Source: Bacillota bacterium (GTDB taxonomy: Bacteria > Bacillota > UBA4882 > UBA8346). Taken from it: a DNA stretch of 35,179 bases. Made by a program: the position numbers and the translations under genes. The stretch lies in NCBI GenBank assembly GCA_023415835.1, contig JAEZJK010000039.1:1-35179 (forward strand), read 5' to 3'. Below, piece after piece: positions 7,974 to 16,549 of the stretch. The first letter of the stretch is position 1. Every line of letters starts with the position of its first letter. The notes beneath the pieces were generated by a model. That model saw nothing but the letters and a program-made list of their open reading frames with translations, was not told where the DNA came from and ran no database searches.

Positions 7974-8516
7974 ATGAAACAAGGTTTAAATGAAGTATTT
8001 CAAGAGAATGAATTGATTCATCAAGGTAAATTTTTAGAATTCCGGCGGGATCGGGTGTTGCTTCCCAATGGAAAAACCGCAACGCGGGAGTACCTAAGGC
8101 ATCCGGGCGCAGTTGCCGCCTTACCGCTTTTAGACGATGGGACAGCGCTTCTGGTAAAACAATTTCGCTATCCCACCGGTGAAGTGATTTTAGAAATCCC
8201 AGCCGGCAAATTGGAGGCCGGAGAAGATCCGGAGGCTTGTATCCGTCGGGAGTTGGCCGAGGAGATTGGCTACCAGCCCGGAAAATTGATTCATTTGGCT
8301 TCGGTTTGGACAACTCCAGGATTTACCAATGAGATAATTCATTTATATTTAGCTACTGAATTAAAAGTTGCTACGTTGGAATGCGACTCGGATGAATTTT
8401 TGGAGGTTGCCCGGTTATCCAAAAAAGAATTATTGGATCATTTAAACAGTAATATTGTGCTTGATGGTAAAACCGCGTTAACATTATCGATGGCTGAGAT
8501 GAAGAAGTTATGGTAA
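7974..8516 (+). CDS. nudF: Nudix hydrolase, ADP-ribose pyrophosphatase type
   Basis: The 180-residue enzyme probably splits ADP-ribose to AMP and ribose 5-phosphate. The Nudix box is complete at about residues 78-100 (GKLEAGED...RRELAEEIGY), with REL..EE supplying the metal ligands. The preceding VKQFRYP and EIPAGKLE and the following TPGFTNE match the ADP-ribose pyrophosphatase subgroup. It starts 4 bp after the DUF3866 stop. The Nudix / spoIIM / xerD order also occurs in Bacillus subtilis. Confidence 0.92.
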   Translation: MKQGLNEVFQENELIHQGKFLEFRRDRVLLPNGKTATREYLRHPGAVAALPLLDDGTALLVKQFRYPTGEVILEIPAGKLEAGEDPEACIRRELAEEIGYQPGKLIHLASVWTTPGFTNEIIHLYLATELKVATLECDSDEFLEVARLSKKELLDHLNSNIVLDGKTALTLSMAEMKKLW

Positions 8517-8597
8517 TGGCCTGAAAATAATTTAATTATGAAAATCAGGGTTTTAACATAAATATTATTGAAGAATACCGGGAATGGGTGAAGTATA

Positions 8598-9275
8598 TTG
8601 GGGGTACGTACCTTAAACCTGGCTTTTAACGCCAGTGGAGCGGTTGAGGGAGCGCGACGCAGCGATGTAGTAGTTATTGTCGATGTAATCGATATGTCGA
8701 CCAGCTCCGAAGCTGTTTTGGAAGCAGGGGCATTAGCGGTTTTCGGGGCATCCCCGGCCGGTTGTAAAGCACCGGTTAATCTTAACCCGGATCGGATCGG
8801 ATATTTAGCCGGGAAAAAAGCCATTAAACATAAAACTCCTTTAATCGTTGTTGCCGAGCCTCGTTATGGAGATGATGAGGAAAGGAAAAAACGCGCTGAA
8901 GCCGCCTTAGCCGGAGTTATCCGTTCCGGGGCGGAGGTTGGGTTAATAATTCCCAATATCGGAAGTGAAATAACTAAGTTAGCGGATTTTAATGAAAGAG
9001 TCGTGCTCTTCGTTACTGATACTGGGGGCGTAGCTTTTGACGCCGCATACAATAACGGCGCTCCGGCTGTGTTAACAGCTACCATAGCCCGGACTCCTTT
9101 AAAAAAGGGGGCTGAACCGGCCCGAATTGGAATTTTGCGGGCGATTGAGGCCGCTAATAAACTAAATTCCGGGATTACAATTGTCGCGGCAAGCAGTAAT
9201 TCCCTGGAAGACGTATTGGCCGGGGAGTACTTGATGAAACTGATTATTACGGAGGGATTTTTGAATTTACCTTAA
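8598..9275 (+). CDS. ComB-like (2-phosphosulfolactate phosphatase-type fold) protein
   Basis: The 225-residue protein starts at TTG 8598 after a weak GGGTGA. The N-terminal VVVIVDVIDMSTSSEAVLEAGA resembles the DV-R-(S/T)T-.. ALE-GA entry of the ComB / 2-phosphosulfolactate phosphatase fold. DTGGVAFDAA and AASSNSLEDVLAGEYLMKLI occupy later conserved positions. The usual Arg of DVIRA(T/S)T is replaced (DVIDMST), so catalysis of the ComB reaction is doubtful. No other coenzyme M or sulfolactate genes are nearby. It lies between a Nudix gene and spoIIM, and its role is unknown. Confidence 0.6.
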   Translation: MGVRTLNLAFNASGAVEGARRSDVVVIVDVIDMSTSSEAVLEAGALAVFGASPAGCKAPVNLNPDRIGYLAGKKAIKHKTPLIVVAEPRYGDDEERKKRAEAALAGVIRSGAEVGLIIPNIGSEITKLADFNERVVLFVTDTGGVAFDAAYNNGAPAVLTATIARTPLKKGAEPARIGILRAIEAANKLNSGITIVAASSNSLEDVLAGEYLMKLIITEGFLNLP

Positions 9276-9395
9276 ATAATGCCTTTGGAGATCGGCAAAG
9301 TTAGCATATATTCCTTTACTTGGCCATAATTATCTAAGATGAAGAAAAAAGCCCAGATTTATTGACAAGCAGCTGCCCTTCATCAAACTAAGTAA

Positions 9396-9429
9396 ATATG
9401 TTGCAATGTTCAGGCTTGAAGCAACATAT
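9396..9429 (+). other. Hairpin before spoIIM
   Basis: ATATGTTGC (9396-9404) is the exact reverse complement of GCAACATAT (9421-9429), with an inner TTCA / TGAA pair. No clean T-run follows, so this may be an operator or RNA hairpin rather than a terminator. Confidence 0.4.
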
Positions 9430-9462
9430 ATATTTATCAGTGGACAAGGGGGAGGGAATAGT

Positions 9463-10092
9463 ATGCTCTTTTTTTTAAGGTTGCGCCTTATTATTCAGGG
9501 CTACTTTCGGGAACGGATTTTTCTATTGGTATTAGTATTAATACTTTTCCTAATGGGCGCCATCTTCGGGGTATTAGCGACCGGAGTTTTGGATCCGGTT
9601 CAAAGGGATAATCTCATGAGTTACCTTGACCAAGGGCTTCATGGTGAAATATTTATTCCAAATGGGATCTATACCCGCCAGACTATAGTTGCCAATATTA
9701 AAACAGTATTTTTTTTGTTTTTTATGGGTATTAGTGTAATTGGCGTTCCCCTGGCTTTGCTGTTAATCTTTACCCGAGGTTTTATTATTGGTTTTAGTAT
9801 TAGTTTTTTATTAAGGGTTATGGGGTTTAAAGGGTTGGTCTTGATTTTAACCGGTATTTTACCGCATAATTTGTTAATTATACCGGCATTGTTTTTAATG
9901 GTGGTTGCAATCATTGATTTCGCAGCGGCTTTGACCAAAATCCGTTTTACCAAGAAACAAGTAGCAGTTGGCGAAGAACTGATCAAGTGTGCCACCTTAA
10001 CTTTGGTGGTATTATTGGTTATGATGTTCGCCGGTTTTATTCAAGGTTACATTACCCCGTTATTTACAGCGTGGTTGACAAAAGTAATCTGA
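9463..10092 (+). CDS. spoIIM: Stage II sporulation protein M
   Basis: Integral membrane protein of the DMP (SpoIID-SpoIIM-SpoIIP) engulfment machinery, which remodels septal peptidoglycan during sporulation. The 209 residues compare with 214 in B. subtilis. About five transmembrane helices are visible, with the family segment IFTRGFIIGFSISFLLRVMGFKG and ILPHNLLIIPAL. I chose ATG 9463 because GGGGGAGGG lies just upstream; an open frame from ATG 9406 lacks a ribosome binding site and crosses the hairpin at 9396-9429. In the family, expression is under mother-cell sigma-E. Confidence 0.9.
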   Translation: MLFFLRLRLIIQGYFRERIFLLVLVLILFLMGAIFGVLATGVLDPVQRDNLMSYLDQGLHGEIFIPNGIYTRQTIVANIKTVFFLFFMGISVIGVPLALLLIFTRGFIIGFSISFLLRVMGFKGLVLILTGILPHNLLIIPALFLMVVAIIDFAAALTKIRFTKKQVAVGEELIKCATLTLVVLLVMMFAGFIQGYITPLFTAWLTKVI

Positions 10093-10343
10093 AAAAATGT
10101 AAAAGCGTTCATTATTTTCGTTAATACAGATCCGTTTTAGATAATGCCGTTGCAGATAGTGCCTGAATTGGAAATCTTTCCTGAGCAAAGAAAAGGAGGA
10201 TTACCATTATCATTGTCGAACTCATTTTATGTTGAAGTTATAGTGATTTTCATGATATAAGCTTTAATTTTGCAATTTTATTTATAGCAAACTTCAGGGC
10301 AGATTATGAAAACACTTTAAGTTAACTAAAGGAGTTGACACTT
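10093..10343 (+). other. spoIIM-xerD spacer
   Basis: This 251-bp A/T-rich region has no supported gene. An AAAAGGAGGATTACC at about 10191-10205 looks like a ribosome binding site but no reading frame follows it. No terminator is visible. Confidence 0.4.
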
Positions 10344-11234
10344 TTGCAAGATCATTTGCAGGACTATCTCAATTATCTTTCTGATGAACGTGGTTTGTCA
10401 AAAAACACCCTAGAGTCTTATGGTAGGGATCTTCAACAATACCTGACTTACCTTAAAGAAAAGAAAAATTTGACTATCAAAGAAACCACCCAAGCCACTG
10501 TGATCGGATATTTATTACAACTCCAATCTAAGGGAAAAGCTACCGCCACTTTATCAAGGAGCTTAGCGGCGATTAAATCTTATTACCAGTTCTTGGTCAG
10601 GGAGAGTGTCATCGAACGCAGCCCAACCATTAATTTGGACGCTCCCAAGCAGGAAAAAAGGCTGCCTAAAGTGCTCTCGGTTGAAGATGTAGAACAATTA
10701 TTAGAACAACCCGATCTTAAACAACCTATCGGTATTAGGGATCGGGCAATGCTTGAAGTTTTATACGCAACCGGGTTACGAGTTTCAGAATTGATCGCTT
10801 TAAAGTTGAATGATATCAATTTAGAAGTGGGTTATTTAAAGTGTTTCGGTAAAGGTTCCAAAGAAAGGATTGTACCCCTGGGCTCAATCTCTACAAAATT
10901 TTTAAAAATGTACATCGACCACGCCCGAAAATTTTTAGCGTCAACCCCTTTCGAAACAGTGCTCTTCCTGAACCATCATGGTAAAGGGCTTACCAGGCAA
11001 GGATTTTGGAAAATCATCAAACGTTATGCCGAAAATTTAAATATTCAATTTGAAATTACGCCACACACCTTAAGGCACTCCTTTGCCACTCACCTTTTAG
11101 AAAATGGCGCCGACCTTAGATCAGTCCAAGAGATGCTGGGACATGCGGATATCTCTACTACTCAAATTTATACTCATTTAACCAAAGACCGAATTCGCGA
11201 GGTGTATGATCAGGCTCATCCGAGAGCTAAATAG
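10344..11234 (+). CDS. xerD: Site-specific tyrosine recombinase XerD
   Basis: Resolves chromosome dimers at dif together with a partner recombinase. The N-terminal SAM-like domain (LSDERGLSKNTLESYGRDL) precedes a catalytic domain with all signature residues: Arg in GLRVSE, Lys in CFGKGSKER, the H-x-x-R box HTLRHS, His in LGHADIS and the Tyr nucleophile in TTQIYTH. The product is 296 residues, typical of XerC/XerD. AAGGAG is 9 bases before TTG 10344, so I chose that over TTG 10335, which directly abuts the SD. The XerD rather than XerC assignment rests on the spoIIM neighbourhood and the EMLGHADISTTQIYTHL C-terminus. Confidence 0.92.
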   Translation: MQDHLQDYLNYLSDERGLSKNTLESYGRDLQQYLTYLKEKKNLTIKETTQATVIGYLLQLQSKGKATATLSRSLAAIKSYYQFLVRESVIERSPTINLDAPKQEKRLPKVLSVEDVEQLLEQPDLKQPIGIRDRAMLEVLYATGLRVSELIALKLNDINLEVGYLKCFGKGSKERIVPLGSISTKFLKMYIDHARKFLASTPFETVLFLNHHGKGLTRQGFWKIIKRYAENLNIQFEITPHTLRHSFATHLLENGADLRSVQEMLGHADISTTQIYTHLTKDRIREVYDQAHPRAK

Positions 11235-11306
11235 TCGTACACGTCAACCTCCGTTTGACCTAAAATATAGATGGGAATGAGTTGGCCTGGATCGGCAAGT
11301 AGTTGT
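11229..11306 (+). repeat. Dispersed structured repeat, copy B
   Basis: Second copy of the element at 5107-5184, containing the xerD stop codon. GTCAA (11243-11247) pairs with TTGAC (11255-11259) around a 7-base loop. It is followed at once by a run of ten or more T (11305 onward) that copy A lacks. Confidence 0.65.
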
Positions 11307-11340
11307 TTTTTTTTTAAGGAAAATATTCACAAAGCCCTTT

Positions 11341-11379
11341 AATCCAGGATCTTTCAGACCCTGGGTTTCTTATATTTTT
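11341..11379 (+). terminator. Rho-independent terminator after xerD
   Basis: AATCCAGGATC (11341-11351) pairs with GACCCTGGGTT (11357-11367), 11 bp with two G-U pairs and a 5-base loop, followed by a T-rich tail. Confidence 0.75.
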
Positions 11380-11528
11380 GGGAAGATATGTTAAGTATTT
11401 ATCAAGGTTTAATGAACATTTACAAATTATACTTTATTATAATTCTATAAAGTTATATAATAGTTTTACATGTGTTTATTATTTATATAAAAGGAATAAT
11501 TTATCATTAAATCAAAAAGGTGGATTTT

Positions 11529-12608
11529 ATGTTTGATACCAGCGATTTATCCCCAAAATATTACCAATTAAAACGGTATTTATTAAACCAAATCCAACGA
11601 GGAGAATTAATCCCTGGCCAACGGCTTGATACCGAAAATGTTTTGGCTAAACAATTTAAATTAAGCCGCCAAACAGTGAGGCAAGCCTTGGGCGAACTGG
11701 AAAACGAAGGCTGGATTGTCCGTCAACAAGGACGGGGGACTTTTGTTACCGACCAAACGAGAAAGCCTAAACCAATTGGGTTAATTATTAAAAGTATTAC
11801 CAATTATACTTTTCCCGAGATTATCCGCGGGATTGAAAATCGGCTTAATGCCGCCGGGTTTGAACTTAAAATCTATCTCAGCCAGGATGATCCCGAACTG
11901 GAAGCGGAATGTTTAAAAAGGGTTTTAAATAGTGAGGTCGATGGGTTAATTATCGAACCGGCTAAAAATATTGAATCTTGCAATAACCTTCATTATTTTC
12001 AAGAATTGGGAAAGAGGCATATACCTTATTTGTTCCTTCATTCTTTCTGGAGCGAGCTTGATCCGGCTTATCTAGTTTTAGATGATTGCCAAGGCGGTTA
12101 TTTGGCGACTCAATATTTATTGAATTTAGGGCACAGAAAGATTGCCGGGATTTTTAACATCGAATCAAGCCAAGGGATTAACCGTAAAGAAGGCTATAAA
12201 AAAGCGTTGTTGGAATATAGTATTCGCCCTGAACAAAGGTGGATTGGGGATTATCAATACCGAATCGATCATGGGACCTTTGCGTTTCAGTTTATGCAAG
12301 AGCTTTTAAAACGGCCTCAATATCCAACAGCGGTTTTCTGCTATAATGATCTGGACGCGATTCGGGCGTTAGAGGCGATCCGTCAAGCAGGCCTTAAAGT
12401 CCCGGACGATATTTCAATAATTGGCTATAATGATTCCGGACTGACCACCGTATCGGAGGTTAAGCTTACTTCGGTCAAGCATCCTAAAAGGGAGTTTGGC
12501 CTGGAAGCGGCCGGGCTGATGATTAGTATGATCAAACACAGGATTGAGAAACCCAGGATGGTTATCCAACCGGAATTAATTATTCGTTCCTCCTGCCGGA
12601 AAATCTAA
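11529..12608 (+). CDS. araR: AraR-type transcriptional regulator (GntR HTH + LacI-type sugar-binding domain)
   Basis: The 359-residue regulator has an N-terminal GntR-family winged helix (residues ~5-75, with LSRQTVRQALGELENEGWIVRQQGRGTFV). A C-terminal LacI/periplasmic-binding-type effector domain follows (IGLIIKSITNYTFPEIIRGIE, LVLDDCQGGYLATQYLLNLGHRKIAGIFN, PTAVFCYNDLDAIRALEAIRQAGLKVPDDISIIGYND). This fusion is diagnostic of AraR, the arabinose-responsive repressor of arabinan and arabinose genes in Bacillus. AGGTGG lies 5 bases before ATG 11529. Position before pectate lyase genes suggests it controls pectin/arabinan use here. The true effector is unproven. Confidence 0.85.
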   Translation: MFDTSDLSPKYYQLKRYLLNQIQRGELIPGQRLDTENVLAKQFKLSRQTVRQALGELENEGWIVRQQGRGTFVTDQTRKPKPIGLIIKSITNYTFPEIIRGIENRLNAAGFELKIYLSQDDPELEAECLKRVLNSEVDGLIIEPAKNIESCNNLHYFQELGKRHIPYLFLHSFWSELDPAYLVLDDCQGGYLATQYLLNLGHRKIAGIFNIESSQGINRKEGYKKALLEYSIRPEQRWIGDYQYRIDHGTFAFQFMQELLKRPQYPTAVFCYNDLDAIRALEAIRQAGLKVPDDISIIGYNDSGLTTVSEVKLTSVKHPKREFGLEAAGLMISMIKHRIEKPRMVIQPELIIRSSCRKI

Positions 12609-12634
12609 CTTTGATTTATTAAAGAATGTAATTT

Positions 12635-12667
12635 ACAAAACCCGAGGCTTTAAACCTCGGGTTTTGT
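12635..12667 (+). terminator. Terminator after araR-like gene
   Basis: A 13-bp perfect stem, ACAAAACCCGAGG with CCTCGGGTTTTGT, has a short loop and a U-tract built into the 3' arm. The mirrored A-tract would also let it work on the minus strand. Confidence 0.85.
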
Positions 12668-12739
12668 CTTGTTAAAGCTAAGAAAGGGATAATAATGTTA
12701 TAAACGGTGTTTTTAAAATTAATACTGGTTTTAGGATGG

Positions 12740-12768
12740 CCTGCATTTTATAATGCGGGTTTTTATTT
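12740..12768 (+). terminator. Second terminator-like hairpin
   Basis: CCTGCATT (12740-12747) pairs with AATGCGGG (12752-12759) around TTAT, followed by TTTTTATTT. Confidence 0.6.
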
Positions 12769-12775
12769 GTACGCA
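12765..12775. promoter_or_regulatory. Possible AraR half-operator
   Basis: ATTTGTACGCA matches the left half of the known Bacillus AraR box (ATTTGTACGTACAAAT). It lies about 100 bp upstream of the PL9 promoter. The right half is not conserved. Confidence 0.3.
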
Positions 12776-12871
12776 TCTCTTCTTGGAAGATCCACTAAAG
12801 ATTCATTAATAACGAATGAAATAAAAGGCCAAATAATCAGCAATTAAGATTATAGTAAACAATAATTAAAG

Positions 12872-12900
12872 TTGATTTATAGTAAGTTTAGTGTTAAAAT
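12872..12900 (+). promoter_or_regulatory. Probable promoter of the pectate lyase genes
   Basis: TTGATT (12872-12877) and TAAAAT (12895-12900) are separated by 17 bases. This is about 63 bp before the GTG start of the PL9 gene. Confidence 0.6.
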
Positions 12901-12956
12901 TCAAAAAGAAAAAGGTAACATTTTGGTTAAAGTTGTAAGTACATTATAATTGGAGG

Positions 12957-12966
12957 TTTGTACGTG
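12957..12966. promoter_or_regulatory. Possible AraR operator overlapping the PL9 start
   Basis: TTTGTACGT, 9 of 9 with the core of the known AraR box and about 11 of 16 over the full palindrome. It lies between the GGAGG and the GTG start codon, where a bound repressor would block elongation. Confidence 0.3.
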
Positions 12967-14340
12967 AATAGCATCAAGGGATTATTTTTTTTAGGCGTAT
13001 GTTGCCTGTTGATTACGGCTGTTATTGGTTGCGGTGGTTCATCCCGGCCTAAAGCTCCCTCATCGGGAAGCGAACTCCCGGCGCCGGGTGGGGACATCGA
13101 CCCTGCGACTGCCATATACGTAGCTATCGATGGTTCAGCAAGTAATCCGGGTACTTTTAATAGCCCAACCACTTTGGAAAAGGCTATTACCATGGTTCAA
13201 CCCGGCGGTGGCATTTATATGAGGGGCGGGACGTATTATTACGTGTCGACCATTACGATTCAAAATAATAACAATGGTAGTTCCGGTAATTATAAAAAAA
13301 TATATGCCTATAGTAACGAGACGCCAGTTTTAAACTTTTCCGCACAAACGGAACTCTCGACCAATCGTGGCCTGCAAATTTTTGGCAACTATTGGCACGT
13401 GAAGGGATTGGTTGTTGAATACGCCGGAGATAACGGTATCTTTATCGGCGGAAATTATAATCTAGTCGAAAGATGCGTCACTCGGTTTAATCGGGATAGC
13501 GGTTTGCAGATCGCTCGGGCCAGCAGTTCATATACAAATATCTCACAGTGGCCGAGTTATAATTTGATTTTAAACTGCGACTCCCATGATAATTCAGATT
13601 CAGACGGCGAAGACGCTGACGGGTTCGCTTGCAAACTAACCTCCGGTTATGGGAATGTGTTCCGGGGTTGTATTGCGTATAATAACAGCGATGACGGCTG
13701 GGATCTTTATACAAAGTCCGACACCGGCGCTATTGGCCAGGTAACGATTGAGGATTGTATCGCGTACAGTAACGGGATACTTTCCAACGGCACAGTGAAT
13801 GAAGATGGCGATGGTAATGGTTATAAACTCGGTTCGTCCAGTAACGCCGTTCCTCATATTGTCCGGCGCTGTATCGCTTTTCACAATCGAAAACACGGTT
13901 TTACCGACAATAGCAATCCGGGACCGATTACCATTAGTAATTGCACTTCCTGGCATAATTCGATGTCGAATAGCCCGACAACCCAAACCACTAGCGACTA
14001 TAATTTCGCTTTTTCCAATGGCGAACATTATATGGCCAACAATCTGTCATGGGAGGGCGGAGGAAGCGATGTCGGCCATGTGCCTAGCGGCGGAACGGCA
14101 CATCATAATGTGTTTTATAAGAAAGATAAAAAAACATACGAGAATGATATGGGGGTTACATTCACAGTTGCGGATTTTGCCGTAACTCCGTCATATACTT
14201 TTGGCGTTGCGCCAATTTCCCGTAATGCGGACGGTTCGATTGAATACGGATCCTTTCTAAAACTGGCATCCGATAGTGATCTGAGAGGCAAAGGCATTAA
14301 CGGGTATGACATCGGGGCACGAGGCAATGTGGGAAACTAG
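12964..14340 (+). CDS. PL9-family pectate lyase, lipoprotein
   Basis: Secreted polysaccharide lyase that cleaves pectate by beta-elimination. The 458-residue protein begins with a type II signal peptide ending in the lipobox VIGC (Cys about residue 23), then a Gly/Pro/Ser spacer. A right-handed parallel beta-helix follows. Repeating coil units are visible (NLVERCVTRFNRDSGLQI, LILNCDSHDN, NVFRGCIAYNNSDDGWDLY, HIVRRCIAFHNRKHGF). The GEDADGFACKL block near 215-225 corresponds to the Ca2+ and catalytic Lys region of PL9 enzymes. I chose GTG 12964 because GGAGG lies 7 bases upstream; TTG 12958 abuts the SD. It is the first gene of the pectin cluster. Confidence 0.85.
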   Translation: MNSIKGLFFLGVCCLLITAVIGCGGSSRPKAPSSGSELPAPGGDIDPATAIYVAIDGSASNPGTFNSPTTLEKAITMVQPGGGIYMRGGTYYYVSTITIQNNNNGSSGNYKKIYAYSNETPVLNFSAQTELSTNRGLQIFGNYWHVKGLVVEYAGDNGIFIGGNYNLVERCVTRFNRDSGLQIARASSSYTNISQWPSYNLILNCDSHDNSDSDGEDADGFACKLTSGYGNVFRGCIAYNNSDDGWDLYTKSDTGAIGQVTIEDCIAYSNGILSNGTVNEDGDGNGYKLGSSSNAVPHIVRRCIAFHNRKHGFTDNSNPGPITISNCTSWHNSMSNSPTTQTTSDYNFAFSNGEHYMANNLSWEGGGSDVGHVPSGGTAHHNVFYKKDKKTYENDMGVTFTVADFAVTPSYTFGVAPISRNADGSIEYGSFLKLASDSDLRGKGINGYDIGARGNVGN

Positions 14341-14482
14341 ATTGAAACTATACCAAAATTAACATAATTCTATCTGAATGTTTACCAACCGGAGTCTGGA
14401 GCCTTCCTACTTCAAGATTTAAGGGTTTTTGTTTGAAATTTTGTGATAGATATTTTTTATTTCTAGAAACTAGGGGGACTAC

Positions 14483-16234
14483 ATGAAAAACTTTAAAAAT
14501 TTGAAGTTGCTATTATTATTTGTGGTTATTGGTTTAATATTTTTCGTAATTGTTGGATGCGGCGGCAGTTCGAAGAAAACCGATAATGTAGGCGACGCCC
14601 CTCCCAATAACAGTGACGGGCCGAACCAGGGCGAGGTTCCGTCGGATGTGGTTGCGAAATTTGGGGTATATGGTTTTGCCGCTGTCCCTACAGCCCAGTG
14701 TCCTAACGGTACTACCGGGGGTACTGGTGGCGAAGTAACTTATGTATCAAACGGTGCAGAATTACAGGCTGTTATTAATAAGGCTCTGCCGAAAAACGGC
14801 GGCAAACCTCAGATTATTTATGTTCAAGGCGAGATTAACCTGGCTAATTCGGGAGGCGCCAATCAGATTGATATTAAAGATATTTCCAACGTTTCGGTGA
14901 TTGGCGTTGGCACCAGCGCTGTTTTTAATGAAATTGGCATCAATATTGTCAGGGTCCACAACATTATAGTCCGAAATGTCACGGTTCATCATAACCGGAG
15001 CGGACAGAAAGACGCGATCAGCATTCAAACCAGCGGCAGCCATATCTGGATTGACCACTGTGAACTCTATAATTCATTGACCAGCAATAAGGATTATTAC
15101 GATGAGTTGCTTTCCGCGAAGAATTCCACCGAATACATCACTTTTTCCTGGAATTATCTTCACGACAGCTGGAAGACTAGTTTAATCGGGAGCAGCGATA
15201 GCGATACATATGATCGGAAGATTACTTATCATCATAACCTGATTGAAAATTGCAACTCCCGGTTACCCAGTTACCGCGGGGGTACCGGGCATATCTATAA
15301 CAACTATTATAAGGGTTCCATCTCTACCTGCATTAACAGCAGGGTCGGAGCGAAATTGCTAATTCAGAACAATTACTTTGACAATTGCAAAAATCCTATC
15401 GGTAGCTGGTTTAGCGATGTAATCGGTTATTGGTATCAGGAAGGAAATTTCTTTGATAATTGCACTACCACCGGAACCGGGGATGTCGACACCGGCGGTA
15501 CCGTCCCGATCACTGAATCCACCTATGCCAATACCTGCGAAAAGATCGCTTTACCATATAATTTTACCTTGGAAACGGCGGTGGAAGCTAAAGCCAGCGT
15601 CCTTGCCGGAGCCGGAGTAGGGAAAATAAGCGGTCCGGGTGGTAGTGCTCCAGGTACAACTCCAACGCCGACGCCAACGTTGGATCCGTATGCAACTTCC
15701 ACTCCGACGCCGACTACTACGCCAATTCCGATACCGGTAGCTTTTGTTCCTTTAATTGAAACTTTTGAAAATGTTGCCGATGGCGTTCAAATCAATAAAA
15801 ATAATAAAGATCTCGACAATCCCGACAATTTTCCATCAAGCGGCATGTCCGGAAATATTGTTGCTGGTACAACTGTCAGTGGTTCTGGAGCGATCAGTTT
15901 AGGGTCAGAAAGGATGGCATTTAATGTTACCGGCCTTAGTAACGCTAACAATCCTATCTTGAAAGTGACAATTAAAAACGATAACGGCAGCGGAGAAGCA
16001 GTTTCCGGCCTTAAACTGGCTGTTGGTAATTCCTATTCTACAGGTGGAAAGGTAGGCGAGTCCGGAGTAAGGGCTCACGGTGAATATGCTATTAGTAATA
16101 CTTTGTATGATGTTCTAACAATTACACTGAATACTGCTCTTACTTATACAAATACCATACAGTTCCGTGGAATTGTGAGTACGAGCAGCACCGCCGGACT
16201 ACATATCGACAAGATTGAAGTAGTGGAAGAATGA
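14483..16234 (+). CDS. PL1-family pectate lyase lipoprotein with C-terminal accessory module
   Basis: A 583-residue lipoprotein. The signal peptide ends in the lipobox IVGC (Cys26). A PL1 beta-helix spans about 60-381, with the Ca2+-binding HIWIDHCELYNS, DELLSAKNSTEYITFSWNY and the catalytic-Arg region NCNSRLPSYRGG. A Thr/Pro linker covers about 382-420. A C-terminal module of about 160 residues (421-583) begins IETFENVADG and ends LHIDKIEVVEE. That module recurs in the lipoprotein at 16550-17851 and is probably carbohydrate-binding (inference). The enzyme would cleave polygalacturonate at the cell surface. Start ATG 14483 follows AGGGGG. Confidence 0.88.
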   Translation: MKNFKNLKLLLLFVVIGLIFFVIVGCGGSSKKTDNVGDAPPNNSDGPNQGEVPSDVVAKFGVYGFAAVPTAQCPNGTTGGTGGEVTYVSNGAELQAVINKALPKNGGKPQIIYVQGEINLANSGGANQIDIKDISNVSVIGVGTSAVFNEIGINIVRVHNIIVRNVTVHHNRSGQKDAISIQTSGSHIWIDHCELYNSLTSNKDYYDELLSAKNSTEYITFSWNYLHDSWKTSLIGSSDSDTYDRKITYHHNLIENCNSRLPSYRGGTGHIYNNYYKGSISTCINSRVGAKLLIQNNYFDNCKNPIGSWFSDVIGYWYQEGNFFDNCTTTGTGDVDTGGTVPITESTYANTCEKIALPYNFTLETAVEAKASVLAGAGVGKISGPGGSAPGTTPTPTPTLDPYATSTPTPTTTPIPIPVAFVPLIETFENVADGVQINKNNKDLDNPDNFPSSGMSGNIVAGTTVSGSGAISLGSERMAFNVTGLSNANNPILKVTIKNDNGSGEAVSGLKLAVGNSYSTGGKVGESGVRAHGEYAISNTLYDVLTITLNTALTYTNTIQFRGIVSTSSTAGLHIDKIEVVEE

Positions 16235-16291
16235 CTATTTACGGTCATATATACTCAAATTATCGTAATTAAATAATAAATTAGAACTGAT

Positions 16292-16426
16292 ATGACAGGT
16301 ACCGGTAACCAGCAGACAGTTTCCACCTGCACCCAGAAGTTCAAGGATAGCTACACCTATCTTTCGGATCCGATGGATGATGTTCCAACCATTGTCAAGG
16401 CAGGCGCCGGGGCGGGGAAATTGTAA
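16292..16426 (+). pseudogene. Remnant of a second PL1 pectate lyase (C-terminal end only)
   Basis: This 44-codon in-frame stretch reads as the extreme C-terminus of a PL1 enzyme: SYTYLSDPMDDVPTIVKAGAGAGKL before a stop. The intact neighbour ends its catalytic domain with AVEAKASVLAGAGVGKI in the same place. No catalytic core precedes it, only A/T-rich sequence with stops, and there is no ribosome binding site. I read it as a relic of a duplicated or exchanged lyase gene. The antisense frame over the same bases is a shadow. Confidence 0.65.
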
Positions 16427-16549
16427 CAACCGGAATCTCCGATAAATTTATTCAACTAGAATCATAATTTTTTATGGGAGGTGATTGTGTCCCGAAGGAT
16501 AAAGCATTATTCCGGTTTTAAGTGAAGTAAAAATTAAGGAGGAAGGATT

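Noticed and set aside
7684..8313. 209-codon open frame on the minus strand
   Set aside because: It lies wholly inside the DUF3866 and Nudix genes, which have clear family motifs, and has no recognisable product.
10212..10220. TTGTCGAA resembling a Spo0A box upstream of xerD
   Set aside because: A single short match with no promoter in the right place; expected by chance in this much sequence.
15657..15730. Repetitive CCGACGCC-type tract as a tandem repeat or CRISPR
   Set aside because: It is the Thr/Pro linker of the PL1 lyase, with codon-level repetition only.
16235..16429. 64-codon minus-strand frame
   Set aside because: The plus strand here reads as a pectate lyase C-terminal relic, and the minus frame has no SD.
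16487..16525. 12-codon GTG frame behind GGGAGG before the lipoprotein gene
   Set aside because: Too short to judge, with no attenuator structure next to it.
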